A stretch of DNA of 64,000 nt from Ruminococcus sp. UBA3665 (GCA_002373165.1 DFJS01000079.1:14221-78220); one strand, 5' to 3'; shown: positions 25,249 to 34,675, counted from the first letter of the stretch. Notes: generated from the sequence alone by a model not told the origin. A program made the numbers and translations.

Positions 25249-26484
25249 ATGGAAAAATTAGCAGTGCTGGGCTGCGGCGTGGTCGGCTCAGGTGTAGTAG
25301 AGTTGTTTGAGAAAAATAAGGCAATTATCCAGAAACGGTGCGGAAAAAAAGTCGAAATGGGCTATATTCTGGATCTGCGCGATTTCCCCGACCGGCCGTA
25401 TGCCGATAAGCTTGTCAAAGATATCTCTGTCATTCTGAACGATCCGGATGTCACAGTTGTGGCCGAATGCATGGGCGGAATTGACCCGGCTTTCGATTTT
25501 GTCAAGTCTTGTCTGGAAGCCGGAAAAAGCGTTGCTACTTCCAATAAGGAACTTGTTGCTGCCAAAGGCGATATTTTACTCAAAAAAGCAAAAGAACACA
25601 ACTGCAACTTCTTCTTTGAAGCAAGTGTCGGCGGAGCTATCCCGATTATCCGCCCTCTGCATAAATGCCTTGCCGCAAATGAATTTTCGGCCATTGCCGG
25701 AATCCTCAACGGTACGACAAATTTTATCCTGAATAAGATGATTAAAGAAGATATGGATTTCGCTTCTGCGCTTGCTTTGGCACAGGAAAAAGGCTATGCT
25801 GAAAAAGATCCTACTGCTGATGTGGAAGGCTATGATGCCTGCCGCAAAATCTGCATTCTGTCCTCTCTGGCGTTCGGAAAGCATGTATATCCGGAATCTG
25901 TCTATACAAAAGGCATCCGCGAAGTAGAACTCAAAGATACAAAATTCTGCGGTCAGCTGGGCTATGCCATTAAACTGATTGCAAGAGTGCAGAAGCTCGA
26001 TGACGGAAAAATCCTGCCTGCTGTCATGCCTATGGCTGTTGAGGAAGATAATCTGTTATCACAGGTCAACGGCGTGTATAATGCCGTCATGGTACGCGGC
26101 GACGGCATCGGAAAAGCGATGTTCTACGGCCGGGGTGCCGGAAAATTCCCGACAGCAAGTGCTGTGCTCGGCGATATGATCGAAGAACTCCAGCTGGATC
26201 ATACAATTCCGTCACAGACCTGGGAAAACGTTCATGATAATGATTTTATCGAAAATTTTGCTTCTTTCTCAGCAAAATATTATTTCCGGACAAGTTCCGC
26301 CGATGTCAATGTGCTGAATGAAGTTTTCGGTCAGATTCAGGAAAAGACGATCTCTACTGACGAGGGCGAGACTGTCTTCCTGACAGAAAATGCTCTCAAC
26401 GCCCGCGAACTGGATGCCGCTGTTAAAAATCTGGCACAGAAAGGCGTACAGGTACTGGCACAGTATCCGATTCTGGAATCCTGA
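25249..26484 (+). CDS. hom: Homoserine dehydrogenase
   Basis: 411 aa from the ATG at 25249, after AAGGAG. It reduces aspartate semialdehyde to homoserine for threonine and methionine. NAD(P) motif GCGVVGSGVV at residues ~7-16; the catalytic region holds ATSNKELVA and GILNGTTNFIL, and KDPTADVEGYDACRK gives the conserved Asp/Lys. The C-terminal ~75 residues look like a degenerate ACT domain that lacks the usual GVL turn. Homoserine made here is the substrate of MetA at 41.6 kb. Confidence 0.96.
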   Translation: MEKLAVLGCGVVGSGVVELFEKNKAIIQKRCGKKVEMGYILDLRDFPDRPYADKLVKDISVILNDPDVTVVAECMGGIDPAFDFVKSCLEAGKSVATSNKELVAAKGDILLKKAKEHNCNFFFEASVGGAIPIIRPLHKCLAANEFSAIAGILNGTTNFILNKMIKEDMDFASALALAQEKGYAEKDPTADVEGYDACRKICILSSLAFGKHVYPESVYTKGIREVELKDTKFCGQLGYAIKLIARVQKLDDGKILPAVMPMAVEEDNLLSQVNGVYNAVMVRGDGIGKAMFYGRGAGKFPTASAVLGDMIEELQLDHTIPSQTWENVHDNDFIENFASFSAKYYFRTSSADVNVLNEVFGQIQEKTISTDEGETVFLTENALNARELDAAVKNLAQKGVQVLAQYPILES

Positions 26485-26530
26485 TAACTGTTATGCAGAA
26501 ATTATAAAATCAGACAGGAGTTAAATTTTT

Positions 26531-27208
26531 ATGAAAATGATTGGCATTATCGGAGCAATGCCCTCCGAATTGAAAGATATCCAGAATATGCAGAAAAATC
26601 CAGTGATTACAAAACTGGCAGGTTACGAATTTCACGAGAGTACGCTCGGCGCAAATAAGATAATCACTGTCTGCTGCGGAATCGGCAAGGTCAACGCCGC
26701 TGTCTGCACACAAATCCTGATTGATGTCTTCAAAGCCGGACAGATTATCAATACCGGCATCGCCGGCGGCATGAAGGCCGGAATCAAGGTACTCGAAATT
26801 GTGATTTCTGACAGCGTGCTCTCTCATGATCTGGATGCCCATTTTCTGGCCGATTATCCGCCGTATCATGCCCAATTCGAGGCCGATGCCGATTTGCAGA
26901 ATCTGGCAAAACTTGTATGTGATACAAGAAAAATTGTCTATCATACCGGAAAAATAGTCTCCGGAGATGCTTTCATCACAGACAGCGAAATCAAGAAAAA
27001 TCTGATTGCAAAATATGACCCCTATGCTGTCGATATGGAAACTGCCGCAGTCGGTCAGACCGCGTGGAGAAATCAGGTTCCGTTCGTCAGCGTGAGATGT
27101 ATTTCTGATTTAGCTGATGACGACGGTGCAATGTCTTTCGATGAATTTGAAGTCCTGGCCGCGAAAAGAGTCGCTGAAATCGTCATGGATATGTGCGAAC
27201 GGGAATGA
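26531..27208 (+). CDS. mtnN: 5'-methylthioadenosine/S-adenosylhomocysteine nucleosidase
   Basis: 225 aa. It removes adenine from MTA and SAH, recycling sulfur and methyl-cycle products. Active-site residues visible: Glu in AMPSELKD (~Glu13), the Glu of VDMETAAVGQ, and the Asp of ISDLADDD. The GIAGG nucleoside-binding segment is intact. In operon behind hom, with its stop overlapping the next start (ATGA). Confidence 0.95.
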   Translation: MKMIGIIGAMPSELKDIQNMQKNPVITKLAGYEFHESTLGANKIITVCCGIGKVNAAVCTQILIDVFKAGQIINTGIAGGMKAGIKVLEIVISDSVLSHDLDAHFLADYPPYHAQFEADADLQNLAKLVCDTRKIVYHTGKIVSGDAFITDSEIKKNLIAKYDPYAVDMETAAVGQTAWRNQVPFVSVRCISDLADDDGAMSFDEFEVLAAKRVAEIVMDMCERE

Positions 27209-27891
27209 AAAAGAAAACAGAAGCAATCACGTTCCGGGACTTTGCCGGAATCGACTTCGGAAAAGGAAAATTTCAGGGTGTTCTTGGTGATATTCTTCAT
27301 GTGGAATATCCGTCCGGAATCTGCCTGATTGTAAGGGCTTACAGATATAAGCCGTATTATGTCATACTTTCCAAAGAAGATGCTTCTCTGCCGATAGTGT
27401 ACTGTTATTCCAAAGCAGAGGTCTTGTCTTGTGTCCGGAATCTGAACAGAGAGATTCAGGCAGGGAAATATAAAAATAAGAATACGCTCCGGGAACAGGC
27501 ATTCCAGACCGTTCAGGAGAGAAATCTCACCAGTTATATGAATAATACCAAATGGTACAAGCTTCTGAACATCGTCAATGAGAAACTGCCGTTCCGGCCG
27601 CCTTATATTTATAAATTATTATCCGATTCGCCGGACAGGGAAGATATTCAGCCGTTCCGGCATCTTCCGGGTTCGCCGCAGTGCTGGTGCGGAGAATGTT
27701 TCGCAAATTACAGATTCTACGAAATCGAATGGGTCAGGATAACGCCGAGCTATGCCGTCAATCACGGCGGACTGCTTGTCGAGAATCTCGAAATTTTCGA
27801 CGAAACAAAAGAACTGATTCAGGAACTTCAAGAAGCGCATATTCCGTTTGAAAGAGATAACCGGGATATTATCATTTATGGCTATCGTTAA
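27205..27891 (+). CDS. Unknown protein translated from the hom operon
   Basis: 228 aa, soluble, starting within the mtnN stop. The N-terminal part is strand-rich (FAGIDFGKGKFQGVLGD), the middle is basic, and the C-terminal part has CWCGECFANYRFYEIEWV with three close Cys that could bind metal, then a terminal helix and strand. I do not recognise a family. Coupling suggests co-expression rather than a proven link to methionine metabolism. Confidence 0.75.
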   Translation: MKKKTEAITFRDFAGIDFGKGKFQGVLGDILHVEYPSGICLIVRAYRYKPYYVILSKEDASLPIVYCYSKAEVLSCVRNLNREIQAGKYKNKNTLREQAFQTVQERNLTSYMNNTKWYKLLNIVNEKLPFRPPYIYKLLSDSPDREDIQPFRHLPGSPQCWCGECFANYRFYEIEWVRITPSYAVNHGGLLVENLEIFDETKELIQELQEAHIPFERDNRDIIIYGYR

Positions 27892-27892
27892 G

Positions 27893-27928
27893 AATCAGGG
27901 AAGTCCGGAAGGATTTCCCTGATTTTAT
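27893..27928. terminator. Bidirectional terminator
   Basis: AATCAGGGAA, 11-nt loop, TTCCCTGATT followed by TTATTT, with A-rich sequence on the other side. Shared by the convergent hom operon and sigK. Confidence 0.75.
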
Positions 27929-28608
27929 TTGAAGGGCGTGGTATCATATTTATCTTTAAGTTTTTTGAGGGCTTTCTTTTCCAGCCGGGAAACGTAAGAA
28001 CGCGAAATATCCAGTTTTTTCGCGACTTCTTTCTGAGTCAGCGGAATATGATTATATAATCCGTAACGATGAATCATAATTTCGAGTTCCCGTTCATCAA
28101 GACATTGTTCCAGAAAATCATATAACTGCTTGGAATGAATTGAATATTCAACTTGTTCTTCCAGATTGGTGCCGTCTTCGAGAGTATCCATCAGGGTAAG
28201 CGTGTTTCCGTCCTTGTCAGTCATGGCAGGTTCATTCATATGCAGATCTGTGAGATGTTTCTTCTGTGCGCGGAAATGCATCAGAATTTCATTTTCGACG
28301 CACCGGGAAGCATAAGTAGAAAATTTAGTATTTTTATGATAATCAAACGTATCGACAGCCTTGATTAACCCGAATGTGCCGATGGAAATTAATTCTTCCT
28401 GCTCTTCGCTTCCGTGGTATTTCTTGACGATATGTGCCACAAGCCGGAGATTATGTTCAATCAGTTTATGCCTTGCTTTCGGATTGCCTTGTTCCATTTC
28501 CTCGAAACAGGCGAGTTCCTCCTCCGGTTTGAGGGGCTTGGGAAACAAATTCGGCGTATCGGCATGAAGAATCCAGAAAAACAGCCTGCCAAACAGTGAA
28601 AACAGCAT
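27925..28608 (-). CDS. sigK: Sporulation sigma factor SigK-like
   Basis: 227 aa from the ATG at 28608, about nine bases after GAGGTG. A short hydrophobic start (MLFSLFGRLFFWIL) resembles the SigK pro-sequence. Region 2: HNLRLVAHIVKKYHG, ELISIGTFGLIKAVDTFD, KFSTYASRCVENEIL. Region 4: LTQKEVAKKLDISRSYVSR. FPKPL just before region 1.2/2 is characteristic of SigK/SigE. The gene is uninterrupted (no skin-like element). Together with gerW and a DacF-like gene in this window, it suggests sporulation capacity or its remnant. Confidence 0.85.
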   Translation of the reverse strand: MLFSLFGRLFFWILHADTPNLFPKPLKPEEELACFEEMEQGNPKARHKLIEHNLRLVAHIVKKYHGSEEQEELISIGTFGLIKAVDTFDYHKNTKFSTYASRCVENEILMHFRAQKKHLTDLHMNEPAMTDKDGNTLTLMDTLEDGTNLEEQVEYSIHSKQLYDFLEQCLDERELEIMIHRYGLYNHIPLTQKEVAKKLDISRSYVSRLEKKALKKLKDKYDTTPFK

Positions 28609-28689
28609 GATAGCATACACCTCTCTTATTAAATGATATTAAATTAAGATAATTCAGTATATGCCGCACAGCTTTTCCATGTGCATTGA

Positions 28690-28718
28690 TTGACTTCTGT
28701 TAACAGATATGCTATAAT
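28690..28718 (+). promoter_or_regulatory. Sigma-A promoter of feoAB
   Basis: TTGACT (28690-28695), 17-bp spacer ending in TGC, TATAAT (28713-28718). No clear Fur box was seen. Confidence 0.8.
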
Positions 28719-28773
28719 AAAATCTGTGAGAAATCGACAGATTTCAGCAAATTATCAGAACAGGAGAAAACCA

Positions 28774-31122
28774 ATGTTAACTTTAAAAGAAATCAAAATT
28801 GGCCAGACCGTCCGGGTAGAGGAACTGGGCGGCGACGGCGCACTCCGTCAGCATTTTCTGGATATGGGAATTATCCCCGGTACAGAAATCACACTGGTCA
28901 AATACGCACCTATGGGAGACCCTATGGAAGTCCGTCTGCACGGCTATGAACTGACCATCCGGCTTGACGATGCCGCACAGATTACCGTCTGTCCCGTGGC
29001 AGAGAAGAAAAATTCTCTGCCGAAAAAATCAGAACATAAACAGACAGAACATCCCGGATTCGGCGAAGGCGGAAGATTCCATGCAAAGGGAGACGGCAAT
29101 CCGCTTCCGGAAGGGACAGTTATGAAATTCGCACTTGTCGGAAATCAGAACAGCGGAAAAACAACGCTTTTTAATCGGCTGACCGGTTCCAAACAGCATG
29201 TAGGAAATTTCCCCGGAGTGACCGTTGACAGAAAAGACGGTGTAATCAAAGGCCATCCTGATACACTGATTACAGATCTGCCGGGTATTTATTCCATGTC
29301 GCCTTACAGCAGTGAGGAAATTGTTTCCAGAAATTTTGTCTTGCAGGAAAAGCCGCACGCGATTATTAACATCGTGGATGCGACAAATATCGAGCGGAAT
29401 CTGTATCTGACTATGCAGCTGCTGGAAATGGATTTGCCTATGGTCGTTGCGCTGAATATGATGGACGAACTGACGGCAAACGGCGGCGGTATTGATGTCA
29501 ACAGAATGGAACAGATTCTGGGTGTTCCGGTAGTGCCGATTTCGGCGGCCAAAAACGAGGGCATTGAAGAACTGGTGGAACATGCCGTGCATATCGCGCA
29601 TTATCAGGAATGTCCTGTGTATCAGGATTTTTGCAGCAAGTCCGAACACGGCGGCGCAGTTCACAGATGCATTCACGGCATCAGCCATCTGATTGAAGAC
29701 CATGCCGAACGGGTAGGCCTGCCTTTGCGGTTCGCCGCCGGAAAAGTCATCGAAGGAGATACACTGATTATTTCTCAGCTCGCTCTGGAACAGAATGAAC
29801 AGGAAATGATGGAACATATCGTCCTGCAAATGGAACATGAACGGGAACTGGACAGAAGTGCCGCTATAGCAGATATGCGCTTTTCTTTTATTCAGAAACT
29901 TTGTGAAGAAACTGTTGTCAAACCTCACGAGAGCAAAGAACATATCCGCAGCCGGAAAATTGACAGCATCCTGACAGGGAAATATACAGCGATTCCGATG
30001 TTTGTCATCATCATGGCAATGGTATTCTGGCTGACGTTCAGTGTAATCGGCGCACGGCTGCAAGGGCTTCTGGAAAATCTGATTGATTTCCTGACCGAAG
30101 CCGCTGACATTGCCCTGACAAATGCCAATGTGAACGAAGTAATTCATAGTTTAATCATTGACGGCATCTTTGCAGGAGTCGGCAGTGTGCTGAGTTTTCT
30201 GCCGATTATTGTCACATTGTTCTTTTTCCTGTCGATTCTGGAAGACAGCGGCTATATTGCGCGCGTGGCGTTCTTCATGGACAAACTGCTGAGAAAAATA
30301 GGACTTTCCGGCCGGAGCATCGTTCCTTTGCTGATCGGGTTCGGCTGTTCCGTGCCGGCAGTGATGGCAACGCGCACTCTGCCGAGCGAGCGCGACAGAA
30401 AAATGACAATTCTGCTGACCCCGTTTATGAGCTGCACTGCCAAGCTGCCCATTTATGCTTTTTTTGTGAATGCCTTTTTTCCGGAACAAAGCGGTCTGAT
30501 TATGACCGGTCTGTATCTGCTGGGTATTCTCTGCGGCATTCTGGCGGCCTGCCTGTATAAAGGCACGCTGTTCCGCGGCGAAGCCGTGCCGTTTGTCATG
30601 GAACTGCCGAATTATCGTCTGCCGGGAATCCGGAATGTTTCCCAGCTTCTGTGGGAAAAAGCAAAGGATTTTTTACAGAGAGCATTTTCTGTTATTCTGA
30701 TTGCTACAGTTGCCGTATGGTTCCTGCAAAGTTTTGATCTGCATCTGAATCTTGTGGAAGATGCCGAAAACAGTATTCTGGCAGCAGCGGCCGGGCTGTT
30801 TGTTCCTGTCATGAAGCCGGTCGGCCTGGATGACTGGAGAATTCTGGTTGCACTGGTCAGCGGATTTATGGCAAAAGAAAGTGTCGTTTCTACATTGGAA
30901 ATTCTCTACAGCGGCGGCGTGGATGCGGCAATGAATTCTCTGACGGCGATATCGCTGTTAGTATTTTCTCTGCTGTATACGCCCTGTGTGGCGGCAATTG
31001 CCTCTGTACGGCGCGAACTCGGCAGAAAATGGGCTGTATTTGTAGTCATATGGCAGTGTGCGGCCGCATGGCTGATGTCGCTGGCGGCGTATCTGATTTT
31101 CTTTATGGCAGGGGTGAGATAA
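28774..31122 (+). CDS. feoB: Ferrous iron transporter, FeoA-FeoB fusion
   Basis: 782 aa from the ATG at 28774 (AGGAG upstream). Residues ~1-75 are a FeoA SH3-like domain (TLKEIKIGQTVRVEELGG). A ~40-residue charged linker follows, then the FeoB G domain with GNQNSGKTT (G1), NFPGVTVD (G2), DLPG (G3) and NMMD (G4), then a helical GDI-like region and about nine transmembrane helices with GFGCSVPA and the matching gate motif SCTAKLPIY. It imports Fe(II). FeoA and FeoB are often separate; here they are one chain. A small Cys-rich partner gene follows 2 bp downstream. Confidence 0.96.
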   Translation: MLTLKEIKIGQTVRVEELGGDGALRQHFLDMGIIPGTEITLVKYAPMGDPMEVRLHGYELTIRLDDAAQITVCPVAEKKNSLPKKSEHKQTEHPGFGEGGRFHAKGDGNPLPEGTVMKFALVGNQNSGKTTLFNRLTGSKQHVGNFPGVTVDRKDGVIKGHPDTLITDLPGIYSMSPYSSEEIVSRNFVLQEKPHAIINIVDATNIERNLYLTMQLLEMDLPMVVALNMMDELTANGGGIDVNRMEQILGVPVVPISAAKNEGIEELVEHAVHIAHYQECPVYQDFCSKSEHGGAVHRCIHGISHLIEDHAERVGLPLRFAAGKVIEGDTLIISQLALEQNEQEMMEHIVLQMEHERELDRSAAIADMRFSFIQKLCEETVVKPHESKEHIRSRKIDSILTGKYTAIPMFVIIMAMVFWLTFSVIGARLQGLLENLIDFLTEAADIALTNANVNEVIHSLIIDGIFAGVGSVLSFLPIIVTLFFFLSILEDSGYIARVAFFMDKLLRKIGLSGRSIVPLLIGFGCSVPAVMATRTLPSERDRKMTILLTPFMSCTAKLPIYAFFVNAFFPEQSGLIMTGLYLLGILCGILAACLYKGTLFRGEAVPFVMELPNYRLPGIRNVSQLLWEKAKDFLQRAFSVILIATVAVWFLQSFDLHLNLVEDAENSILAAAAGLFVPVMKPVGLDDWRILVALVSGFMAKESVVSTLEILYSGGVDAAMNSLTAISLLVFSLLYTPCVAAIASVRRELGRKWAVFVVIWQCAAAWLMSLAAYLIFFMAGVR

Positions 31123-31124
31123 GC

Positions 31125-31277
31125 ATGAACAGTACAGATATTTTCCTGCTGATTCTGATTGGCGCAGTACTGGCCGGAGCTGTGATTACCTGCATCCGGA
31201 ACAGGAAAAACGGAAAAAACTGCGGCTGCGGCTGTAGTCAGTGCAGCGGCTGCAAATCCAAAAATCAGAAAAAATGA
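31125..31277 (+). CDS. FeoB-associated Cys-rich membrane protein
   Basis: 50 aa, ATG at 31125. One transmembrane helix (~5-23), then CIRNRKNGKNCGCGCSQCSG, a six-Cys tail of the type placed after feoB in many Firmicutes. Probably an accessory to ferrous iron uptake; mechanism not known. Confidence 0.88.
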   Translation: MNSTDIFLLILIGAVLAGAVITCIRNRKNGKNCGCGCSQCSGCKSKNQKK

Positions 31278-31288
31278 TAATAAGCATA

Positions 31289-31320
31289 AAAAACAGCTGA
31301 GACTTCTCTCAGCTGTTTTC
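31289..31320. terminator. Bidirectional terminator
   Basis: AAACAGCTGAG, short loop, CTCAGCTGTTTTC. Lies between the feo operon and the convergent SseB-like gene. Confidence 0.75.
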
Positions 31321-31339
31321 TGTCAGATAGAATTCTGCA

Positions 31340-32179
31340 TTATTCTTTTGTATCGGAATTGGTAGTCATAGTAATGCCGGAAGATGTGCCTTCTTTTTCG
31401 TAGAACGGCACAGCATCGCGGAGTGCGGCCTCGCCGAATCTGTTGGCTGTCGGTACAATGGCAAGTTCCACATTGCGCAGGTGCGGCTTGGCGGCCTGTG
31501 CAATGCCGTCGAACAGTTCCTTGACAGCTGCTTCGCCGCCGGAAACATCAGTATCGATAACAAGCAGGAAATTCGGGTTCGGCTTGTCTTCGCGCTTCAT
31601 CACACGCAGATAGGCCTTGTTGATTTCCGGCTTGGTTGCCATGTACGGACGCAGTGCATCCAGCAGTTCGGTCGGTTCTTCTTTCAGAGTGCCGATCTGA
31701 ATCTGTGTGCCGGGTGCAATTGCCTCTGTATTCTGAATGCGGAACAGACTTTCCAGCGGAATCATGATATTCTGTCCGAACGGATTCACAACCGCGCCTG
31801 TAATATTATTTTCCGGATTTCTCTTCAGGAATTCGCACAGATCTTTATAAGAAAGTGCGGCAAGCTGATGCTTGTTGGATTCCTGCCATTTGCGGAGTTC
31901 GGCAATATCTGTAAACAGGGGGAAATATTTCTGACCCTCTGCATTATTGAACAGAACAAAGCTGATTTTAGGCTGTTCTTTCAGTTCTACCGTACCGTCA
32001 GAATTTGCCTGTGCCTGCTGTTCGCTGGTGATATTAGCCGGAACAAGGAAGCGAGCTTCCTTTACATGATTGACAAAAGTTACTTCTGTTTTCTGATTGC
32101 GCTCCTGTTTCATAGCGTCCATTGCCTGTACCAGTGCCGGATTTGTGATAGGCTGCTGGCTCTGTTTGATTTCTGCCAA
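31340..32179 (-). CDS. SseB family protein
   Basis: 279 aa from a TTG at 32179: GAGGTGA lies 6-7 nt before it, while the in-frame upstream ATGs have no ribosome site. An SseB N-terminal domain (NHVKEARFLVPANI, FPLFTDIAELRKW) is followed by an SseB C-terminal-like domain (YLRVMKRE, FLLVIDTDVSGGEAAVKELF). SseB was named for serine sensitivity in E. coli; the biochemical role is unclear. Monocistronic. Confidence 0.85.
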   Translation of the reverse strand: MAEIKQSQQPITNPALVQAMDAMKQERNQKTEVTFVNHVKEARFLVPANITSEQQAQANSDGTVELKEQPKISFVLFNNAEGQKYFPLFTDIAELRKWQESNKHQLAALSYKDLCEFLKRNPENNITGAVVNPFGQNIMIPLESLFRIQNTEAIAPGTQIQIGTLKEEPTELLDALRPYMATKPEINKAYLRVMKREDKPNPNFLLVIDTDVSGGEAAVKELFDGIAQAAKPHLRNVELAIVPTANRFGEAALRDAVPFYEKEGTSSGITMTTNSDTKE

Positions 32180-32238
32180 GATCTTCACCTCATTAAAAAA
32201 TTTAAAAAAATCCATTTGCTTACGCAACTGTTGTATAC

Positions 32239-32267
32239 ATTATAGCATAAAATTTTCATAAAGTCAA
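32239..32267 (-). promoter_or_regulatory. Sigma-A promoter of the SseB-like gene
   Basis: Minus strand: TTGACT (32262-32267), 17-bp spacer ending in TGC, TATAAT (32239-32244). Confidence 0.8.
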
Positions 32268-32310
32268 CACTATTTTTAGAATATTTTTTCGGCAGAAGAA
32301 AATAAAATGA

Positions 32311-32355
32311 AAAAATCAGGAGAACACGGCACGGAATGCCCTGTTTCCTGATTTG
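32311..32355 (-). terminator. Probable terminator of rpmB
   Basis: AAATCAGGA at one end pairs with TCCTGATTT at the other, with an inner GGCA/TGCC stem. An A-run lies on the left, giving U-rich RNA on the minus strand. Confidence 0.65.
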
Positions 32356-32376
32356 TTTTCATCAGCAAAGCTGAGA

Positions 32377-32562
32377 TTACGCACGTTCCACCTTGCCGGA
32401 ACGCAGACATCTGGAGCATACATAGATGTGACAGGGAGAACCCTTTACAATTGCTTTGACGCGCTGAACGTTCGGTTTCCAGGTTCTGCTGGATGCTCTG
32501 TGAGAATGAGATACTTTGTTGCCGAAAGTTACGCCCTTACTGCAAACTGCACATTTTGCCAT
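32377..32562 (-). CDS. rpmB: 50S ribosomal protein L28
   Basis: 61 aa. MAKCAVCSKGVTFGNKVSHS is the normal L28 opening; CAVC and a later CSRC make a zinc-ribbon pair, so this is the zinc-containing form. Full length for Firmicutes. Its own promoter and terminator bracket it. Confidence 0.97.
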   Translation of the reverse strand: MAKCAVCSKGVTFGNKVSHSHRASSRTWKPNVQRVKAIVKGSPCHIYVCSRCLRSGKVERA

Positions 32563-32629
32563 TGAAATACACCTCCCTTTCGTATCGTTCTATCTTTATG
32601 AAAACTGTGTAAAAACACTTATGTGATAT

Positions 32630-32658
32630 ATTATAGCACAAAGTCAGAAAAAAAGCAA
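32630..32658 (-). promoter_or_regulatory. Sigma-A promoter of rpmB
   Basis: Minus strand: TTGCTT (32653-32658), 17-bp spacer ending in TGC, TATAAT (32630-32635). Confidence 0.7.
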
Positions 32659-32716
32659 GTGTTTTTTCAAAATTTTTCAAAAAATATTTTTTGGCATAAA
32701 AATTCAGGAAAATGAC

Positions 32717-32745
32717 TTGCAATGTTGTCAGATTTGTAGTATAAT
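32717..32745 (+). promoter_or_regulatory. Promoter of the protease-scp operon
   Basis: TTGCAA (32717-32722), 17 bp, TATAAT (32740-32745). Transcription would start near 32752. Confidence 0.7.
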
Positions 32746-32781
32746 AAAATAGTGTATTTGAACAGAAAGGAGTTTGATTTT

Positions 32782-33396
32782 TTGACTTCCGGAAAAATCA
32801 TAGAATATTTGGTTCGTGTGATGATTATTCTGCTGATTAATCCTCTGCACGAATGCGCCCATGCATGGTCGGCGCACAAACTGGGTGATGATACGGCAAA
32901 ACAGCAGGGAAGAATGACTTTGTCGCCGCTGGCGCATATTGACCCTTATGGGGCTGTTCTGCTGCTGCTGTGCGGATTCGGCTGGGCAAAGCCTGTGCCT
33001 GTCAATCCGAATAATTTTGAAAACCCCCGAAAAGGCATGATGCTGACCGCAGTGGCAGGCCCGCTGTCAAACCTGGCGGCGGCTTTTCTGGGCATGATTG
33101 CACTGTACATGTTCGGCAGTACAGGAGCTGTGTATTATCTGCTGTATTATTTTGTTATGATTAATATTAATCTTTTTATCTTCAATATGATTCCCGTGCC
33201 GCCCCTGGACGGCTCCAGAGTGCTGACATATTTTCTGCCGCCGAATGCTGCCGTCTGGTTTATGAGAAACCAGAGATATTTCTATGGCATTGTCATGCTG
33301 CTGATGGTTACCGGCATTCTGAGTGTGCCGCTTTCGTATCTGTCAAAGCTGGTATTTAACCTGCTGTATTTTATTATAAAAACAACTGCCCTATGA
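32782..33396 (+). CDS. Site-2 protease family (M50) membrane metalloprotease
   Basis: 204 aa from a TTG at 32782, nine bases after AGGAG; an in-frame GTG at 32752 lies at the transcription start and is not likely used. The zinc motif is HECAH (HExxH) in the first membrane helix and the second half of the active site is NMIPVPPLDGSR. A short M50 protease without PDZ domain, of the type found beside scpA in Firmicutes. Substrate unknown. It overlaps scpA by 4 bp. Confidence 0.93.
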   Translation: MTSGKIIEYLVRVMIILLINPLHECAHAWSAHKLGDDTAKQQGRMTLSPLAHIDPYGAVLLLLCGFGWAKPVPVNPNNFENPRKGMMLTAVAGPLSNLAAAFLGMIALYMFGSTGAVYYLLYYFVMININLFIFNMIPVPPLDGSRVLTYFLPPNAAVWFMRNQRYFYGIVMLLMVTGILSVPLSYLSKLVFNLLYFIIKTTAL

Positions 33397-34103
33397 ATGA
33401 AATTCAATTTAAACTGGATGTCTTTGAAGGCCCTCTGGATCTGCTTCTGCACCTGATTTCCAAACATCAGCTGAATATCCATGATATTGAAATCACAAAA
33501 TTATTAGAACAGTATTTATTATATATCGATACGGCACGGCAGCAGAATCTGGAACTTGCAGGGGAATTTCTGGAAATGGCCGCAAGGCTTGTCTATATCA
33601 AGGCCGCTTCACTTCTGCCAAAACCGGAAGAAGCCGAAAAGGCAAAACGGGACTTGCAGGGCACTCTGATTGAATACGCCCTGGCACAGGCCGCCGCCCG
33701 GCAGCTGAGAGAACATTTCATTGCTGATGATATCTTTATCCGGAAACCCGTCAGACTGCCCAGACAGCAGCAGGCCTACCGGCTGCGCCATTCTCCGGAC
33801 AGGCTAGCGGAAACTTTTGTTCAGATCGGCCGGGAACGCATGAAAGGACAGCTGCTCTCTGATAAAATTACAGATACTGTGACACAGGCCAGAACAGTTT
33901 CTGTCATTTCCAAAGTAGTTTTTATTTTGCGGAAACTCTGGAACGGAGATTCTGTTGCAGTTGCCTCGCTTTACGAAGGCGTTTCTGACCGCTCCGCAAG
34001 AGTGGCCACATTTCTGGCCGTGCTGGAACTGACACGCTCCGGCCGTATCCGGCTTAATGAAGAAAATACCATGCTGACAATCTGTCAGAAAAAAGGAAGG
34101 TGA
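33393..34103 (+). CDS. scpA: Segregation and condensation protein A
   Basis: 236 aa kleisin. The N-terminal motif FKLDVFEGPLDLLLHLISKH is diagnostic; the C-terminal winged helix follows a linker. It bridges SMC heads and binds the ScpB dimer to compact and separate chromosomes. The start overlaps the protease stop and its stop overlaps the ScpB upstream region. Confidence 0.97.
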   Translation: MNEIQFKLDVFEGPLDLLLHLISKHQLNIHDIEITKLLEQYLLYIDTARQQNLELAGEFLEMAARLVYIKAASLLPKPEEAEKAKRDLQGTLIEYALAQAAARQLREHFIADDIFIRKPVRLPRQQQAYRLRHSPDRLAETFVQIGRERMKGQLLSDKITDTVTQARTVSVISKVVFILRKLWNGDSVAVASLYEGVSDRSARVATFLAVLELTRSGRIRLNEENTMLTICQKKGR

Positions 34104-34108
34104 GGCCC

Positions 34109-34675
34109 ATGCCGGAAGAAAAAAGCTTTTCTGCTATGGCAGAAGCAATTCTGTTTGCTGCCGGAGAACCTGTGGAAACTTCCCGGATTGCCCAGGCTTT
34201 AGGTGTGCCTGACCGGGAAGTCAGCGGCATTGTTGCACAGCTGGAACAGCGTTATGCAGAAGCGGATTCTGCCCTCCAGATTCTTCATCTGGAAAATGCC
34301 TGGCAGCTTGGCACAAAACAGGAATTCGCCCCGGTTATCCGCACTGCCATGGAAACAAGGCGGATGCAGCCGCTCTCCAATGCGGCAATGGAAACCCTGA
34401 CAATTATCGCCTATAATCAGCCCGTCAGCAAAGGCTTTATCGAACGCGTCCGGGGAATTGACAGTTCTTCGATTGTAAATTCGCTTGTCGATAAAGGCCT
34501 TGCCGAAGAAGCCGGAAGAATTGATGTGCCCGGCCATCCCATCGGCTACAGAACGACAGATTTGTTTCTCCGTGTATTTGGCCTGCATTCTCTGGAAGAA
34601 CTGCCCGACCCGCACCCGGCAGAGCAGAGCGAAATCTTTACAGGAGAACTGACAGAACAGGATGTGCCGTCATGA
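34109..34675 (+). CDS. scpB: Segregation and condensation protein B
   Basis: 188 aa from the ATG at 34109 (GGAAGGTGAGG ahead). Two winged helices: AMAEAILFAAGEPVETSRIA and then AAMETLTIIAYNQPVSKGFI with IRGIDSSS-like VRGIDSSSIVNSL. The partner of ScpA in the SMC complex. Its stop overlaps the DUF2953 start. Confidence 0.97.
   Translation: MPEEKSFSAMAEAILFAAGEPVETSRIAQALGVPDREVSGIVAQLEQRYAEADSALQILHLENAWQLGTKQEFAPVIRTAMETRRMQPLSNAAMETLTIIAYNQPVSKGFIERVRGIDSSSIVNSLVDKGLAEEAGRIDVPGHPIGYRTTDLFLRVFGLHSLEELPDPHPAEQSEIFTGELTEQDVPS

Noticed and set aside
28690..28773. Fur box ahead of feoAB
   Set aside because: No convincing inverted repeat of the GATAATGATAATCATTATC type in the promoter region.
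29029..30147. Antisense 372-codon open frame inside feoB
   Set aside because: It is a shadow of a well-conserved gene; no start signal or known domain.
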